NCBI GenBank assembly: GCA_018873245.2
Contig: JAEMBT020000006.1
Coordinates: forward strand, 1,309,804 to 1,373,803
Reading direction: 5' to 3'
DNA length: 64,000 bases
DNA from: Archegozetes longisetosus
Taxonomy: Eukaryota; Arthropoda; Arachnida; Sarcoptiformes; Trhypochthoniidae
The position numbers and the translations under genes are program-made. Numbering within the stretch: position 1 is the first letter of the stretch; each line of letters begins with the position of its first letter. The notes under the pieces are model-generated. The model did no database searches. It saw nothing but the letters and a program-made list of their open reading frames with translations, and was not told the DNA's origin. Positions 26,882 through 40,086 of this stretch are shown here, in pieces.

Positions 26882-28977
26882 GCGCATCAAATTGTGATGA
26901 GATGTTGTTTGCTTTTGATTATTTTGCTTAATTTTTGATAGCCGTACGTATTTATCAATACTACTCATTAAAAGATTTGACTTAAGACATTTCTAAAGTA
27001 AGAGAAAAGCATTACAAGTTGATTATATTTTCCTATTAAACTTTTGTTCACATAAAAGATATAATTAAGGAACTGTTGAACTGTTCTCATTTCAGTTGAT
27101 TTATAAATTTTCTTAAAAATAATTTATTTCAATCAATTTACAGAAAATCTCATAAAACCTTTGGCTATATTCTAATTGAGTTATTATTATTCAGAAGTTG
27201 ACAATAAAAATAAATATTTTGATTAAGAATTCTTATCGTGTGCAGCAGTTTAAGTCGTTTAAGTTGTTTAGGTCGTTTAAATAGCTTAAGCAGACAAATT
27301 ATCATTATTTAAAGTTTAAAAGAATTACACAAAAGTATCTATAAAAAACGTCTGTTTAAGACTAACTTGTGCATTTTGATCAAATTTTATTCAAAAATAA
27401 CAGAAAATCATTTGAAGTAATTTTTCAGAAATGCATATCTAGAAGAACGCGACATGAAATTTATTTGAAAATCACTTTAATTATATTTAAGTTTTAGGCT
27501 CGTATTTCACGTCTTTCGCGCGTCTTCGCCCACGTTTTGTCAAAATTGAACACAAGAGATAAGAACGTCATAACTAACTTGTTGGGATAGGGTCTAAAAT
27601 AAAATTGATTACAAGGCCAAAAATATAAAGAACAAAAAGCACAAAATGAATCAAAAAATTCTAAACAGTAGAGCATCAGGTAAAGTATTATACACACTGC
27701 AGTTTATCTTGATTTCAACAATTTATTCAAATGTGATGTTAATCCAGGAATCATATATGAAAATTTTAAAAATAGTTATGATTGCCAAATCTTTATTGTG
27801 TAAAATAAAGAGTTGTATAAGAAACTAACGATTTTTATTTTGAGGCAGAAAATAAATATGAAGACTATTGAACGAGCAAATTATATTCACTCTGAATGAT
27901 ATGGATAAAAATTGTTGATTTTTTGCTTAATATACTCAAAATACAATAAGCAGAACCATAACGAATGATCATTAGAACTTTCAATTTTACCCAGATTAAT
28001 GAATTGTCTAATTAAACGAAAAATGAACAAATTATAAACGAAATGAGTTTAACTACTTAAATATACTCATGAAGCACAGTATTAATTTAGTAATTATTTT
28101 ATCTTAATTTTAATAACTCAGTTAAATCAAATGCTATAAATTTGAAATGAGTAGCTTTAACGAAAGGTACTTTCAATTCATCAAAAAGATTGGTTATTTA
28201 ATAGAAAATATGCGACAAACTGCTTCGCATGGGTGCAAAAGTTCTAATCAAATTAAGGAATCTTCTGATATGAAAAATAATCTTTAACGGACAAATATTG
28301 TCGCCACTTAAATTTAATCTAATGGGTATAAAACTTTGGTCTGCATTAAAATTACAAGTAAATAATTTGCTTCAGTTTTAAGTATTTTCTCGAAATACTG
28401 ACGAAATTAAAAATGCTGTAATGATTTCCATCTATTGAATAAAGTGAAGTACTTTTTGCGACTGTGCCTCTTTCTTTGACTAAAGTGTCAAAATACAAGT
28501 CAAGTTATACTAATAGCTGATGCTTTAAAAGGACGACTGCAATAATCATCAAAATTCGTAAAAAGTGTACGATATGGAACTTTTTTCTTAATTATGAAGA
28601 TTTTTCATTTTTATCTAAGATTTCTTTTTTCTACTTTCTTTTAACGCGAAAACTTGGTTTCAAAGCTTTTGGTTAATTCTTATTTGAAAATATTGAGAGT
28701 TAACTTGTCTTTTAAATATAATCACTAATAATTAATATGGTTTTCTTAAGTCTAAAGTCATTTTAGCTGCAAATCATTGATCAAATCAGTTTTTTGTTTT
28801 AATTTGTCTTCTATCCGACATAATCTAATCCGGTAATACACGAAAAACTTTAAAATCAAACTGCAAGTGTTCTTAATTTTTATCATCACTCGAAATGTTT
28901 TAGAGCAACACTCATTTATATATGTATTTTCTAAAGTAAAAGTCTTTAAAATAAAATTGAAGGAAGTCAACTAAAAT

Positions 28978-29014
<37 letters not shown>

Positions 29015-29027
29015 GTGTGTGTGTGTG
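28978..29027. repeat. compound (TA)n-(TG)n microsatellite
   Basis: About ten TA units run into TATG and then about thirteen TG units. Confidence 0.97.
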
Positions 29028-29453
29028 AGTTAATGAAAACAGCCATTAATTGTTGAGTTCTATCATATTAAGGAAAAAAGTGTGATTATTAATAATTAAC
29101 TCGTATTTGCACAAACCTAAACTAACATGAGAAGCTTTATAAAAGTTCTAATCTATAACTTTATGTATTTTAGCTTGAATAACAAGTTGTCATCTTTCAC
29201 AAATTATATTCGATTTTATTTTAAACTATGATCTAATATTATTCAAAGATGTAGTGAAAATCATTTATGTTTAATAATTTAACTAACCCTTAGGGATAAA
29301 ATAACCAATAGTTTGTGTTTAGTAGACATCTCAACATTTATTTAAATAATAGAAGGACTATATTTTCATTAATTGCTTTTCATATCCTTTATATCTATTA
29401 AAAGTTGACTTTAAACTAGAATACTATTAAAAATTTTCTGTTGATCTTAAGAA

Positions 29454-30463
29454 CTGATATGAAACCGAAACTTTGAATAATAATCAGAATAATCTTTAGA
29501 AAAATCTATTCTAAAGTAATTTTTCATTTTTCTTAACCTTTGAAGGCATTTTGAATTATTGAAAAATTATATCAATCGATTGTTATCTCATTCAGTTTTG
29601 AATATAATATGTAGAAAATAGATTAAAATTTTGTTGCGCTCATTGGGTGGCACTTTCAAAATCAATCGTTTTATGTGTAAAACCCAATACTTGTATATTT
29701 GGTTCAATCACCTTAAAACAAAACTTTCGTTTCAAACATCAGAATATCATAAATAAACATTAAATCAACAACTTTTCAGATCAGTTCAGTTGTTTCGAAA
29801 TATCCAAATTTTGAAAAATTCAAATTTACAATACTTTGAAAATTTGTTTTTAAGTAAAACTAAACTCTGACATCAATTGTTTTCATATTATGTTCATAGA
29901 TTTTGTATTTTTATTTTTTGAAATGTTATTACTCGATGCAAATTTTTGTACGGCTTAGTGTCGGCACACGACAGACGTATTCTTCACGACAGTAGGAATC
30001 CTGACTTTAAAGAAGAAAAATCCGGGATAACAATGAATAATACATTTCAGTTCTGTCGGATTTGTTTCATGTCATCCAATGCTTGACATTTGACTGTTTA
30101 TTGTTTTGAGAACTGGATATTCATAAGAAAAAACTTAAAAATTGTTTCGATATATTTGATAAAACTGAATACACCCAAAAGAAGGTCTCCTGCTGATTCA
30201 ATAATTTACAATATGTTAAAATATGCGTTTAATAAAATGCTGACTTTTGTACTTAAGAACTCTATATTTGTGATGAAAATATATTTTAGTTGATTGTTGT
30301 GTTGATCGATATAGAAATTGTGTTCTATTATAGGCAGAGAATAAGTTACACTTTTATTGTTCAACTAATGACAGATTGAACTCAACATTTAATATACTGT
30401 TGAAAAGTTACTGATTTTTACATAAATTAATAGTACATCATACGCTGTTTGGTTCCTATTGTT
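29454..30463. repeat. near-identical block inside duplication copy 1
   Basis: Partner of 44993-45974. The first 285 bp or so differ at only a few positions. Over the whole block the main differences are a roughly 45-bp indel near 29725, a short extra GTTTTA and about 16 extra bases in copy 2, and scattered substitutions. Flanking duplicated DNA is much more diverged. The block contains short open segments, including FQFCRICFMSSNA near 30045-30085, but no complete gene. Confidence 0.85.
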
Positions 30464-30482
30464 TACTATTATTTAAAATATA

Positions 30483-30863
30483 TGGGGTATAAGATAAGTT
30501 TTATGCTTAACATATAAAGGGCATGAGTACATACAGTGCATACTCATAATAGCATTCTACAACATATTATATGAACAATACCTGAATATCACAACAGTTC
30601 ATCAAATTGTCTTATCACGCAGTCGAATCAAATAAGCCCGATTGGAGAATTTAGAAGAACCTAATGAGCACCTCAATTGAACTTTGAATTTTTTTCCTTT
30701 CCAATTGTGCTCACTTGAGTGAATGGTGTGAAAAGACAATTTTTTGAGAAGTGCTGTGATATTCAGGTATTTTTCATATAAGATGTTTTAGAATGTTATT
30801 GTGAGTATATTGTATGTACCCATGCTCTTTGTCTGTTAGGCTTAAAACTTATTTTGCGCCCCA
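30483..30863. mobile_element. foldback (long-TIR) MITE, 381 bp, TA target site
   Basis: Each half is an imperfect inverted copy of the other. The ends are TGGGGTATAAGATAAG and TGGGGCGCAAAATAAG (read inward), the arms share TACCTGAATATCACA, and similarity continues almost to the centre, about 180 bp per arm. TA flanks both ends (30481-30482, 30864-30865). Copy 2 of the duplication lacks the insertion (about 45985), so it arrived after the duplication or was lost from copy 2. There is no ORF; a transcript would fold into a long hairpin. Confidence 0.85.
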
Positions 30864-31998
30864 TAAGTTATATTGAATAATATTCTTCTTCATTTTTTTA
30901 AATATGCGTTTTATTGATTTAAATGAATTTTTAAGCATTGATAAGGAACTCACTTATGAGGTTCATTCTAGTCTATAGATAGCCTGGAAATATTTTATTC
31001 TAGGTCTTTTAAAATATTTGATCAGAGTAAAATTTTTGTGTTTCCTTATATTTGTTGAAAAATCAGATCGTTTCAATCAGAGTATAAAAGCAATTTTATT
31101 CTTTGCATTTGGCTTATTACTGATGTTTGGTCTTGGTCGTATTTAAGAAGCTAAAGGCTTTGATTTTCGAACTAAATAACTATAATTTTTAATTTTAAAG
31201 TTTAGGAGTAAAGAATTTTAGCTTTAAACTATATTAAAAGCTTTCGACTTTAATATTTGTACGAATTCATTTAGCAAAATAGTCATTATTTAATTATTTA
31301 TCTTTGGTATAGGAAATATGAAAATGACGCAAAAGGTAACACATTATGTGTTCGAAGAATCTTTTACATATGAATTTCAATCTTCAATTCTTTGAAGCAG
31401 TCTTTCGAACAGTGATAAAAATTTTAATTTTGACTGAAAAAGATTACCAGATATAAGAACAATATAAGTGTCGTTGGGCAATAAAATCGAATTTAAGTTC
31501 GGATCTAAACCTGAAATAAGAAAATAATTTTAAAATGTAATTTAATTAACTTATTAAGAACTGAGCCTTATTGTTGAGAAGTCTGCTAAAAGACTTATTA
31601 TTGTCAAAATTTATGCAACATTCGAATATTTGTATTTTTATTAGTTATTAACTTAGAGAAGACGAAAATTTTCCTCTTACCAAAACTGAAAATAGACTTA
31701 AATCCAAGATAATTTGTAGGAATTGCGTAATTTAACGAACTTTTGGACACAGAAAACACATATTTGTATATTATATGTGACAGTTTTTCAAACTTCGTGT
31801 ATGTGTGAGAAAAAGTTAGACGTTTAAGATGCCTAATAAAGGAAATAAAGCGTAAACTCAGTGCAGGAGTTTTTTTACAAACAAACAGTAAACTTATAAA
31901 TATTAATGACAACAATTTTAGTTTACATATTGTTAATAAACTTTAATTGGTAATTAGTTTAATAAAATTATAACAAAGTTTTGGAAACGGATAATCTA

Positions 31999-32200
31999 TT
32001 GAAGAATTATATAGTGAGGGGACTCTAGACGAAAATACAAGAATTTTTTGCTCAAATCACTTTAAAGCAGATTTAACAACTCCTAAACCTAACAATCATA
32101 ACTTAAACTCGAGTAAAGCTGGTGTTAAATTGAAACGAAGAGCAAATTCTGATAATTCAAAAAGAAACAAAAATTTTAACATTTATTTTTTCTGTGATTA
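31999..32200 (+). pseudogene. possible THAP-like fragment (weak)
   Basis: A frame open from 31999 reads SIEELYSEGTLDENTRIFCS followed by NHFKADLTTPK, then a basic stretch (AGVKLKRRANSDNSKR). R-x-CS-HF-xxDL resembles the second half (C-x2-H-F) of the THAP zinc-binding DNA domain found in P-type transposases and THAP proteins. The first Cys pair and the AVP motif are not seen. It lies in a part of copy 1 with no recognised counterpart in copy 2, so it may come from an inserted element. After about 32200 the reading is A+T-rich and unlikely to be protein. Confidence 0.28.
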
Positions 32201-34361
32201 TCATAAAAGTAATGAATATAAATATTGTTTATTATTTTATATTTGTCACTTTGATAACATCAATTGTAATGTCTACCCCTTAGTAGTTAAAATGTTATGT
32301 AAAGTACCAGAAATACGCTTTGTACTATAGATCGACATATCACGTTTAACACAATAGGAGCTTTACAGTTTCAAAATTTAAGAGATCAATTTGACTTATT
32401 GGTCCATTATGACTATTCGGCAAAATGACCTCTATTTCAATTAGAATTTTTGCAATTAGCAGCTCCAACAAATCAAAATTATGTTTGAGCTCAAATCTAT
32501 GGTCCTAATCAAATGCTGATAAGAGGATTATTCAATTAAAATAATTACATATTCATTAGTTAAGTATTAAGTTATTTATTTTTCTCTGTGAAAATTCAAA
32601 TCTATAAACTCACAAACTTTGATAAGAAGCAATAAATTCTAATCTGAATAGTAAAAACCTATCAAAGAGTAATGGCAAACAGTCGTTACATATAATTTAT
32701 AATTCAATAATTAACTAAAAGTTTGTTAGCTTTCCAAATTATCCCAAAGTATAAGTTTGATTAAGCATCGCTTAATTTGCATAATTCGAACTTATTTTAC
32801 TGTTAGATTATATGCTTAAGATAATTTCAAAACATGTTTCAAATTTTCAATCGAATGTCCTTGTTATCAATTATTCAAATTTGAGTAAAATTTTCAATTA
32901 CATGCCTGAAGAGAAAATTTTAAACGAATCTTAAAATTTATTAAATGACAAAAATAATATTTGATTAATGCTTAGTCATATTTCAACTCCAATTAAATTT
33001 TCCCTATACCCTATACATTTATTATATTTATATCCTTAACAAGTGACACATTTTGCATTTATTAACTTTGAAAAATTTTGCACAATTTTTCAATAAAAAT
33101 GTTGAAAGATTTAACTAATTTATACTTACTAAACGTTGTGTAAGCACCTTATCCCAATAGAGGAGAAGCTGAATATTTTTCGTATAGTGGGCAACAACTT
33201 TTGAAGATCTTTTGCAGTTTAAAAATAAATTTGTGAATATTACATTATAGCTTAACTGCGGTAAAAGTTTTATTATCACGGCAAATACTCAACAATTGTT
33301 CATGAAGTATCATATAACAACCCAAAACTTCTTCATCAATCTTTTGAATATGATACATGACGAAAATCTTATATGAAATAGGATCTGGTCTTTCTACTAT
33401 AGCATTCACATCTATGACAATTCTATATCAATAATTGAATTTATAATGAAAAAGCTCTACAGTGTTAATCGAAAATATTGTTTAATTTGGTTAAAATATT
33501 AAAAAGTTTTTCAACATTCACTTTTTATGGATCTGTTGACGAATTTTGACTCCTTCAAACGTTAAAGATTTTTAGTACTCATTACAATACAGATGTGTTT
33601 TGACAAACGTATCAACACTTCTAACCTTACCTATAATTTCATTCATAGACTTTCATAATTCGTGCATTAGAAGTATGCGTATTGAAAACTGTAATAGAAA
33701 GTTTACAACTGTTTAAAATCTACTTATATAATATGTTAGTGGAATATTCTCACCTTTGTCCGAATGAATTTGAATTGTTAGACGGTTGTGAAGTCTATTA
33801 CTCATCACAATTTCTCAAAAGTTAGGTATCATTGTAGCAGAAAACAGTGCGTTCATCAACATGTTTCATTTTATCTTGATCTGAAAACTTTTTTCTTTTA
33901 ACTATTTCAATGCATAAATCACTACCTACGCACTAATTCTAATTCAAAAACTAAGTTTAACTTCCTAAACCTAAGTCCTTATTCGATAGAAAAATTTCAC
34001 GAAATTTCAATTTTTTCTTTGTATTAATATTGTTTGAATATACTTATTGAAAATCTAATATAAGTGTTTACTAAATAAAACTACATCTATAAACACGAGA
34101 GGTTTCCATATAAAAGACAACAATACGTGCCCTTTAAGAACCATGAACAGTCATGGCTATTTTCTTAATAAGACAATTGATCGTACTGTTAGACAATCGG
34201 AGTCCAACACGAATAAATTTTCTCAAATTTTATTAAGCATACTATAAGTAATAAATATTAGGTACATCGCTAATCTTTTAGATACTCCTTAACAGCAACT
34301 TATATCTTCGGCGATTTAGCGGGAAAGAAAATATAAATAATAGTTTAGGGGGAAAAGAGCC

Positions 34362-34363
<2 letters not shown>

Positions 34364-34406
<43 letters not shown>
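34364..34406. repeat. (GA)n microsatellite in duplication copy 1
   Basis: About 21 units. It occupies the same place as the array at 48565, since both are followed by AATAATTTATTGCAGATTTA. Confidence 0.97.
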
Positions 34407-34409
<3 letters not shown>

Positions 34410-37400
34410 ATGGAAAAATAATTTATTGCAGATTTAGGTTTTTTTCACTACATTATTAAGTTTGTATCGAAGTATAAACTGAAGAAATCATGACGTGAAA
34501 TGATGAGCTTTTTTGAAAAGTTAATTAAACTGAACAACAAAAATAATAGAATAATCTAATGCTCGCCAAAATTAGGCAATAAATCGTTGTTCCTCTCAGA
34601 ACAGGAATAATTATTTGAAGATTTTTTTGTATGAAAAAAACTCATGTAACTTTCTGAGGATAATATTTATAAAATATCTTTTGTTTGGAGAATTAAGAAT
34701 GACTCATAAGAGCAGGTGTTTTGCAATCAATTTTTATGACTTTCAGTTCGTTTCCCTGTATTTTATTGATTGGTTTACTATTTCTTACTTCAAAATACTT
34801 GTAATTACTTGCAAGTGATTTGTTTGAAAACAATTCAAACATTTAGTAAGCGATTGATTAGTTTTCAAACTTATTAATCAAAATTTGAGATTCAATTTTT
34901 CTTATGATAAATAAGAGTTATGACACTTATTTAATAACTTTTACGATGCTATCAATTTTCACACAAAATGTGTTAAAAAAGTTTAAATTGTCATTAAACC
35001 TACGAAACGCTTCCGTCAAACTTATCTAAGTAATCAATTTTCTATCTCTACATGAATTTTAAAAATGAAAAGAAACCACTAAAACTGACAGCACAAAATG
35101 GATATTCAATTTTTCTGGTGGAATATACGATTATTTCCAACGTTTACTCTCATATTTAATAATCGCAATATATTTACTTAATTAGAAAATTATTCTTCAT
35201 TATTGAAAACCAGAACTAATTTATTAAAATTTTTCATTTAGTATATTTAATCCAAAATGCGATCATTTCAATAAAAAACTGTGTATTTGTTGAGTAATTT
35301 ATTCTCATAATTTTTGTTAATATTTTGTTTGCCGAAATATAATAAGAGTTCTATGACTTATTTATTTTGATTGATTATCTCAAATTAATACTGTTAATAA
35401 CAGCTAATATTTATCAAACTCAACAACAATTATGTTTTTCTATACTAAGAATAGAGAAAAATCAAATATAGGAGAGCAGTGTAGTATAATTTGCCGCGAG
35501 CCTATTTTCATAAGAAAATTATAAACTAAAGTGAAGAAAAAATTACATATTCATCGGCATTTAACACGTTAAATAGCGAATTTTTAACAAAACTTAGATC
35601 AAAAGTTTATAAATAAATGTTTCTCTTCTACAGCAACGATTAAACTTTTAGGAAAATGAAAGTCTATTACTTTTTTACATAGCTTTTATTAAACTATAAA
35701 CTTTAATGAGTTTGATAAGAGCATAGGATAGAAGTTATTATTCTCCTAAAGAGAGTCTAAAATACTCGAAGTCTCGAAAAATTGCTCTATATTTTTTTAT
35801 AGATCTTTTACTATTATAATGCTTACAAAAATACACTGATATGTTGGCGGAAATATCCTATTGTGAAAAGTCTAATAATTTAGTTGAGAACTTTTCATTC
35901 ATTTTTCCGAATCTGAACTGATTTTTCCTTTTTTATTACATCCATATTGTGAGTAATTCCTATTATGAAGAGTACTCTATTGAAAACTAAAATTTTTAAT
36001 AAAGAATTTCATTAAAGTTTTTTTCATTCATTGTTGATCTAAAATATTTCGAATAATAAGTTTTCTAAAGGGATAATGCTGCTTTGATTCTGTAGAGTAC
36101 AAAAAGGTAAGCTTATTCAATGTCGGACTATAGTATTAAGTTTGTCGGTTCGAAGTTTCTATTTTTCAAAAAAGATGTAATGCAAAGCGATTTCTTCATT
36201 TTAAAAGTACTACAAGTGTTGTTCAACTATTCATATTTAATATAAATGTTACCTCAAATACAATCTATAAGGTCGTATTCCCTATGCTCTGAATTAAAAC
36301 AAAAATTTGTAATGTTTTCGTATTGTTTATATTATACTTTTTCCTCTATAACAGCTTAAAGACTAAATAAACAGCTTAAGTCCATGAAGCCATGAAGCAC
36401 ACTCGCAAATTCAAAAATCAACTTTCTAGGGCTTAATGATTCATTTCTGAAGAAAACACAAATATACTGCGGTTACGTTTGAGTGTTGAGAATAAAATTA
36501 AAATAGGATTTAAAGTGTATAATTATTCAGCACTATAAATGTTGAATATTTAAATAGATTTGCGAATCACAATATAGGCCATAAAATCAATTGAAGTTTT
36601 GACTGTAAGAGCAGCATCTTTATCTTCTCAAAGCGGCTTCTCAATAATAATAAAACCTAAACCAAGTACTCAGTAGCGAAACCAGTAGGGACCGAGGGGA
36701 CCTAGACCCCCTTCAACTCAAATCTGGAAAACATTAAACCATATATTGAATGAAAAATGAAATTTATTTAAATAGAATTAAACAATACTCAAATTTCAAT
36801 GACCGTACCAATGTATTACTGTTTCAGAATTATGTTGATTAGGCATTCAAATTCATACATTTTTATAAAGCTTTCAATTTTTCATCTCTTTACTCAAAAA
36901 TGTTTGCCCGCTGCTGCAAAAGTCTGAAATTCGGTAGTCACTTCTAGTCGTTCTAGTCATTTAGCTTTATTGACCAATTGAATATTTTTTTGAACCTGAG
37001 TCTTACGCTTGAACCTAAAACACCAAAACATATACATTAAGATATATACGCACAAATTTTGATAATTATCGACTCTTAACTAATTGCAAGATAATAAAGA
37101 GATAAATCTTTGATAAATCTTATCGCGAAAGATTCGATAGTATAAAAGCGAATATAATACAATATACTGTATGAATGATTTACATTCTGTATAAATGATT
37201 ACTAGTAAAAACTCTAATTCATGTCGAACTTTATTGAAGTCAAGATAAAGTAATAGATTTTTTTGAAGAGAACCTTCTAATTATAAAGCTAAATCAGAAT
37301 TTATATTCTAATTTAAAAATATAGGATAAAAACGGTAATTTTTTGTCAATTCGCAATCGCCTATATTTAAATTCTTATTAGAAGTTAACAACTAGTGAGA

Positions 37401-37960
37401 AGGTAACAGTTATCACAAAAATCTAGTGTAAATTATTTAATACTATAAATGTTCGTAAATAATCTATTCACTATTTGAAAGCAAAATTTTATTCAATCAT
37501 TTAAATTATCGTATCTTTACATGAAATTTTGTAGTCTTCACAGAGGCGTTTGAAATATTGGCGGAAATAAAATATAGGTTGAATTCGCAAAACTGGCGCT
37601 ATTCTTTATATCTTTTAACAGTCTGCGGGCTATAGTTTTGCAATTTTATGGGTTTGGGCCGTGAGTCGTAAAAAGCAGAACACTTCAAGCATTTAATGAA
37701 TGGATTAAATAAAAAGGTGAATAGTTGTCGATCACATACGTTGAAAAACTGAACTTTTTGCATCAATATTGCTACTATTTTACCATCGAACGAATGTCCA
37801 GGATTTGCGCCACTTGTTGTACGATTTAGTGTTAAAGTTAAATGTATTAACATCTAATTATTTAAAAATAAAAGTACTTTTTGGGTACTTGACAAACATT
37901 AAATGCTTATTTTATTTCTCGATAAAACTATCTTTTAGGCTAAGATGCATTAGTAGAATG

Positions 37961-39875
37961 AAATTCTATCATTTATTCCTCAAGAAATTCATTCTGGTAG
38001 CCTTTAATTGTAAGAAACATTTTTATTACTTGAGTAATTAAGTTTGTGAAATAACAGTAAAATTCAAGAAACCTTTCAACTATTTCGAAATCAGAACTTA
38101 GTTTTTGAGATGCAATTAAATGAGTATTTGTTATTAAAAAGTTAAGTAACATTTGAATCGGTATTTTAGGTTTGAGGCTATTTTCCAGTATTGTAATAAA
38201 AATCACAATAGGCCTACAAAAGGGTATAGAATTCACAAAATTTACGGTCCCAATCCTATTTATGATGGATTGGTATTCAGATTCTATGCTCGAGTATACG
38301 GAAACTCATTAGCCTTTCACCTGATCGATAAACAATCATTAATATATTAATAGCAAAACTTATATTTCATGGATGTTTTTTCATCTGACTCTCGATATAA
38401 TGTTGTAATTTTAAATGTATTAGTACTTATAAACAGTTATAAACTGTAATGTTTCTATAAATTGTCTCTGTGCACTAATGAATACCGTTATAAATTATAG
38501 AGCGCTTTATAAACATGTTAACCTTATAGCAACAATAATTATCAACATAAACTATTAAAATTTGGAATGATGAAATCAATTTTTCACAATAATGCTAAGA
38601 ATTTCAAAGATCTTTAATTTTCCAAATATTTAGTTTCTTAGAGATATCAACAGGAATTCTCAAAAATCGAATTATTAGATTCAGATTTCATAGATATAAA
38701 GGCTGACTTTTTAAAAATATTTGTTAATAACAGATCCTTTGAGGTTTCGTAATTGAATTTATAAATCATAGCTTTATGCATCACATTTAATCGTGCTCAT
38801 TCATATGCTGCACAAAGAGAAAATTAGAGCACATTATTAGTGACGGAGAATGATCTAAATCGAAATACTACTTCATTATTAGAGATTGGTGACAAGTCGG
38901 ATGAGTGAAAGGCTTTTGACCATTTATAAAGCCCATTGTAAATTACGTTAATAAGAAAGTTGTTTGCTTTTCTATTTATATGTTGTTAATAGCAAATAGT
39001 CAATAAACTTATGTGCATTAAATTTGCCGTTTAAATAACTAATTTCACTTCATTGCTTAGAAAAAATGACTTCAGTTCAACAATTAAATAAAATCTTTGA
39101 AGGATTTTTCACATTCAAAGTTATTGAAACAATAGCTTTGATGATACATCTGTACTAGAATTCAAATAAATTTTCTTATTTTGAAAATTGCATAGGGACA
39201 CCAAATTTTTCAATAGATTTCACGGATAATACAAAATTAGATTTTAAAATATATCACAGCTTTTATGAAAATTACCGATTATTTATTCACTTATATCCTT
39301 TCAATAAAGTTACCATTTGTTTGTCCATTGCTCTATAGCTCAAGATTTGGTTCTACAAGCTTAAAAGCGAAATCTTTAGAATCAGGATGATCCGTGCATT
39401 TGAGTTAGGCTATTTTTGCTTCCACAACATGGCCGTTTGCCACTTCAGTAGATAAAAATTCATTTTAAGATCTATATTCCCTCTAAGATGAACAAATTTT
39501 TCGCCTTGTGACACAATATTGAGGTCTAAAATTTTATATGCTGCAGTTTTCTGCATTCTCAGCTATTTATTGAATTAAATTCTAACTAACTAGTTACTAG
39601 TCTTTGCGTTTATCTTGAACCCATGTTTATTGAAGAATTTTGAAAAATTTGTACATCGTCTAAGAAATTTATAAAAGTTCTAATTTTAATTCTTCTTTTT
39701 GACAAGCTATGCTCAATAATGTGACACTTGAACTCAGGACAAAGTATTTATTCCTTGAGAAGAGTCAAACTGGTAAGTTTTTCATAAACTTCTGCCGCGT
39801 TCTCTTAAACAGCTGATTTTTATTCTTCAGGAGCTATTACTTAAACTTGATGTGAAAATAACTCATGAAAATCAG
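37961..39875. other. spacer between duplication copies, left part
   Basis: One unassigned plus-strand frame, 38153-38350, contains GYRIHKIYGPNPIYDG and VFRFYARVYGNSLAFHL. It is more protein-like than its surroundings but matches no family I can name. The rest is A+T-rich DNA. Confidence 0.35.
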
Positions 39876-40086
39876 TAGTGATGCACAAAAGCTCAAACTA
39901 ACTTAAGCTAGCTTGACTTTCAAACTAGCTTTTCGCGTATTTTGAGCTTAAAGAGCAAGCTCTAAGCTCAGATGTTAAGAGTCAAGCTCAAGCTCTAATT
40001 CTAGCTTGTGAACTTCAGGCTAAGCTCAAGCCCACGATTCCAAGATCAAGCTTAAACTCGAAAATACGAGCTTATATGCATCTCTA
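39876..40086. mobile_element. short hAT-like element filled with AGCTC/AAGCTT repeats, 211 bp
   Basis: The ends are TAGTGATGCACAAAAGCTC and TAGAGATGCATATAAGCTC (16 of 19 identical, read inward). The flanks AAAATCAG and AAAATTAA agree in part. The interior is largely degenerate AAGCTC/AGCTTG units on both strands. Confidence 0.55.

Larger units (their letters stand above)
21501..29399. other. non-coding DNA left of the duplication
   Basis: Apart from the pogo-like MITE, the 13-bp inverted repeat pair and two microsatellites, I see no supported feature. The minus-strand frame at 27494-27697 has a basic end (KTWAKTRERREIRA) but no identifiable family or splice context. Confidence 0.5.
29400..37960. 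repeat. segmental duplication, copy 1 (about 8.5 kb)
   Basis: Collinear with 44940-52700 at offsets of about 14.2 to 15.5 kb. Anchors (copy 1/copy 2) include 29454/44993, 32490/47240, the GA array at 34364/48565, 34910/49075, 36500/51740 and 37630/52365. Identity looks like roughly 70-80% over most of the length, interrupted by insertions private to one copy, and far higher in one block of about 1 kb. Anchors were not recognised in 31.1-32.35 kb, so that part may be inserted or strongly diverged. I found no convincing gene in it; short ORFs here are not conserved in frame between the copies. Confidence 0.85.

Noticed and set aside
27494-27697. Minus-strand frame ending KTWAKTRERREIRA
   Set aside because: No recognised family, splice context or start; a chance frame cannot be excluded.
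31604-31915. 103-codon minus-strand frame
   Set aside because: Low-complexity hydrophobic/aromatic reading of A+T-rich DNA, not conserved in the sister copy, no motif.
36670-36712. CAGTAGCGAAACCAG plus G- and C-runs, resembling the CAGTGGCGTA-type end of some DNA transposons
   Set aside because: No matching right end was found, although this part of copy 1 is absent from copy 2.
37599-38236. Cluster of overlapping 84-90 codon frames on both strands near the end of copy 1
   Set aside because: The frames are not kept in the aligned copy 2 sequence (about 52.3-52.7 kb), so purifying selection on protein is unlikely.
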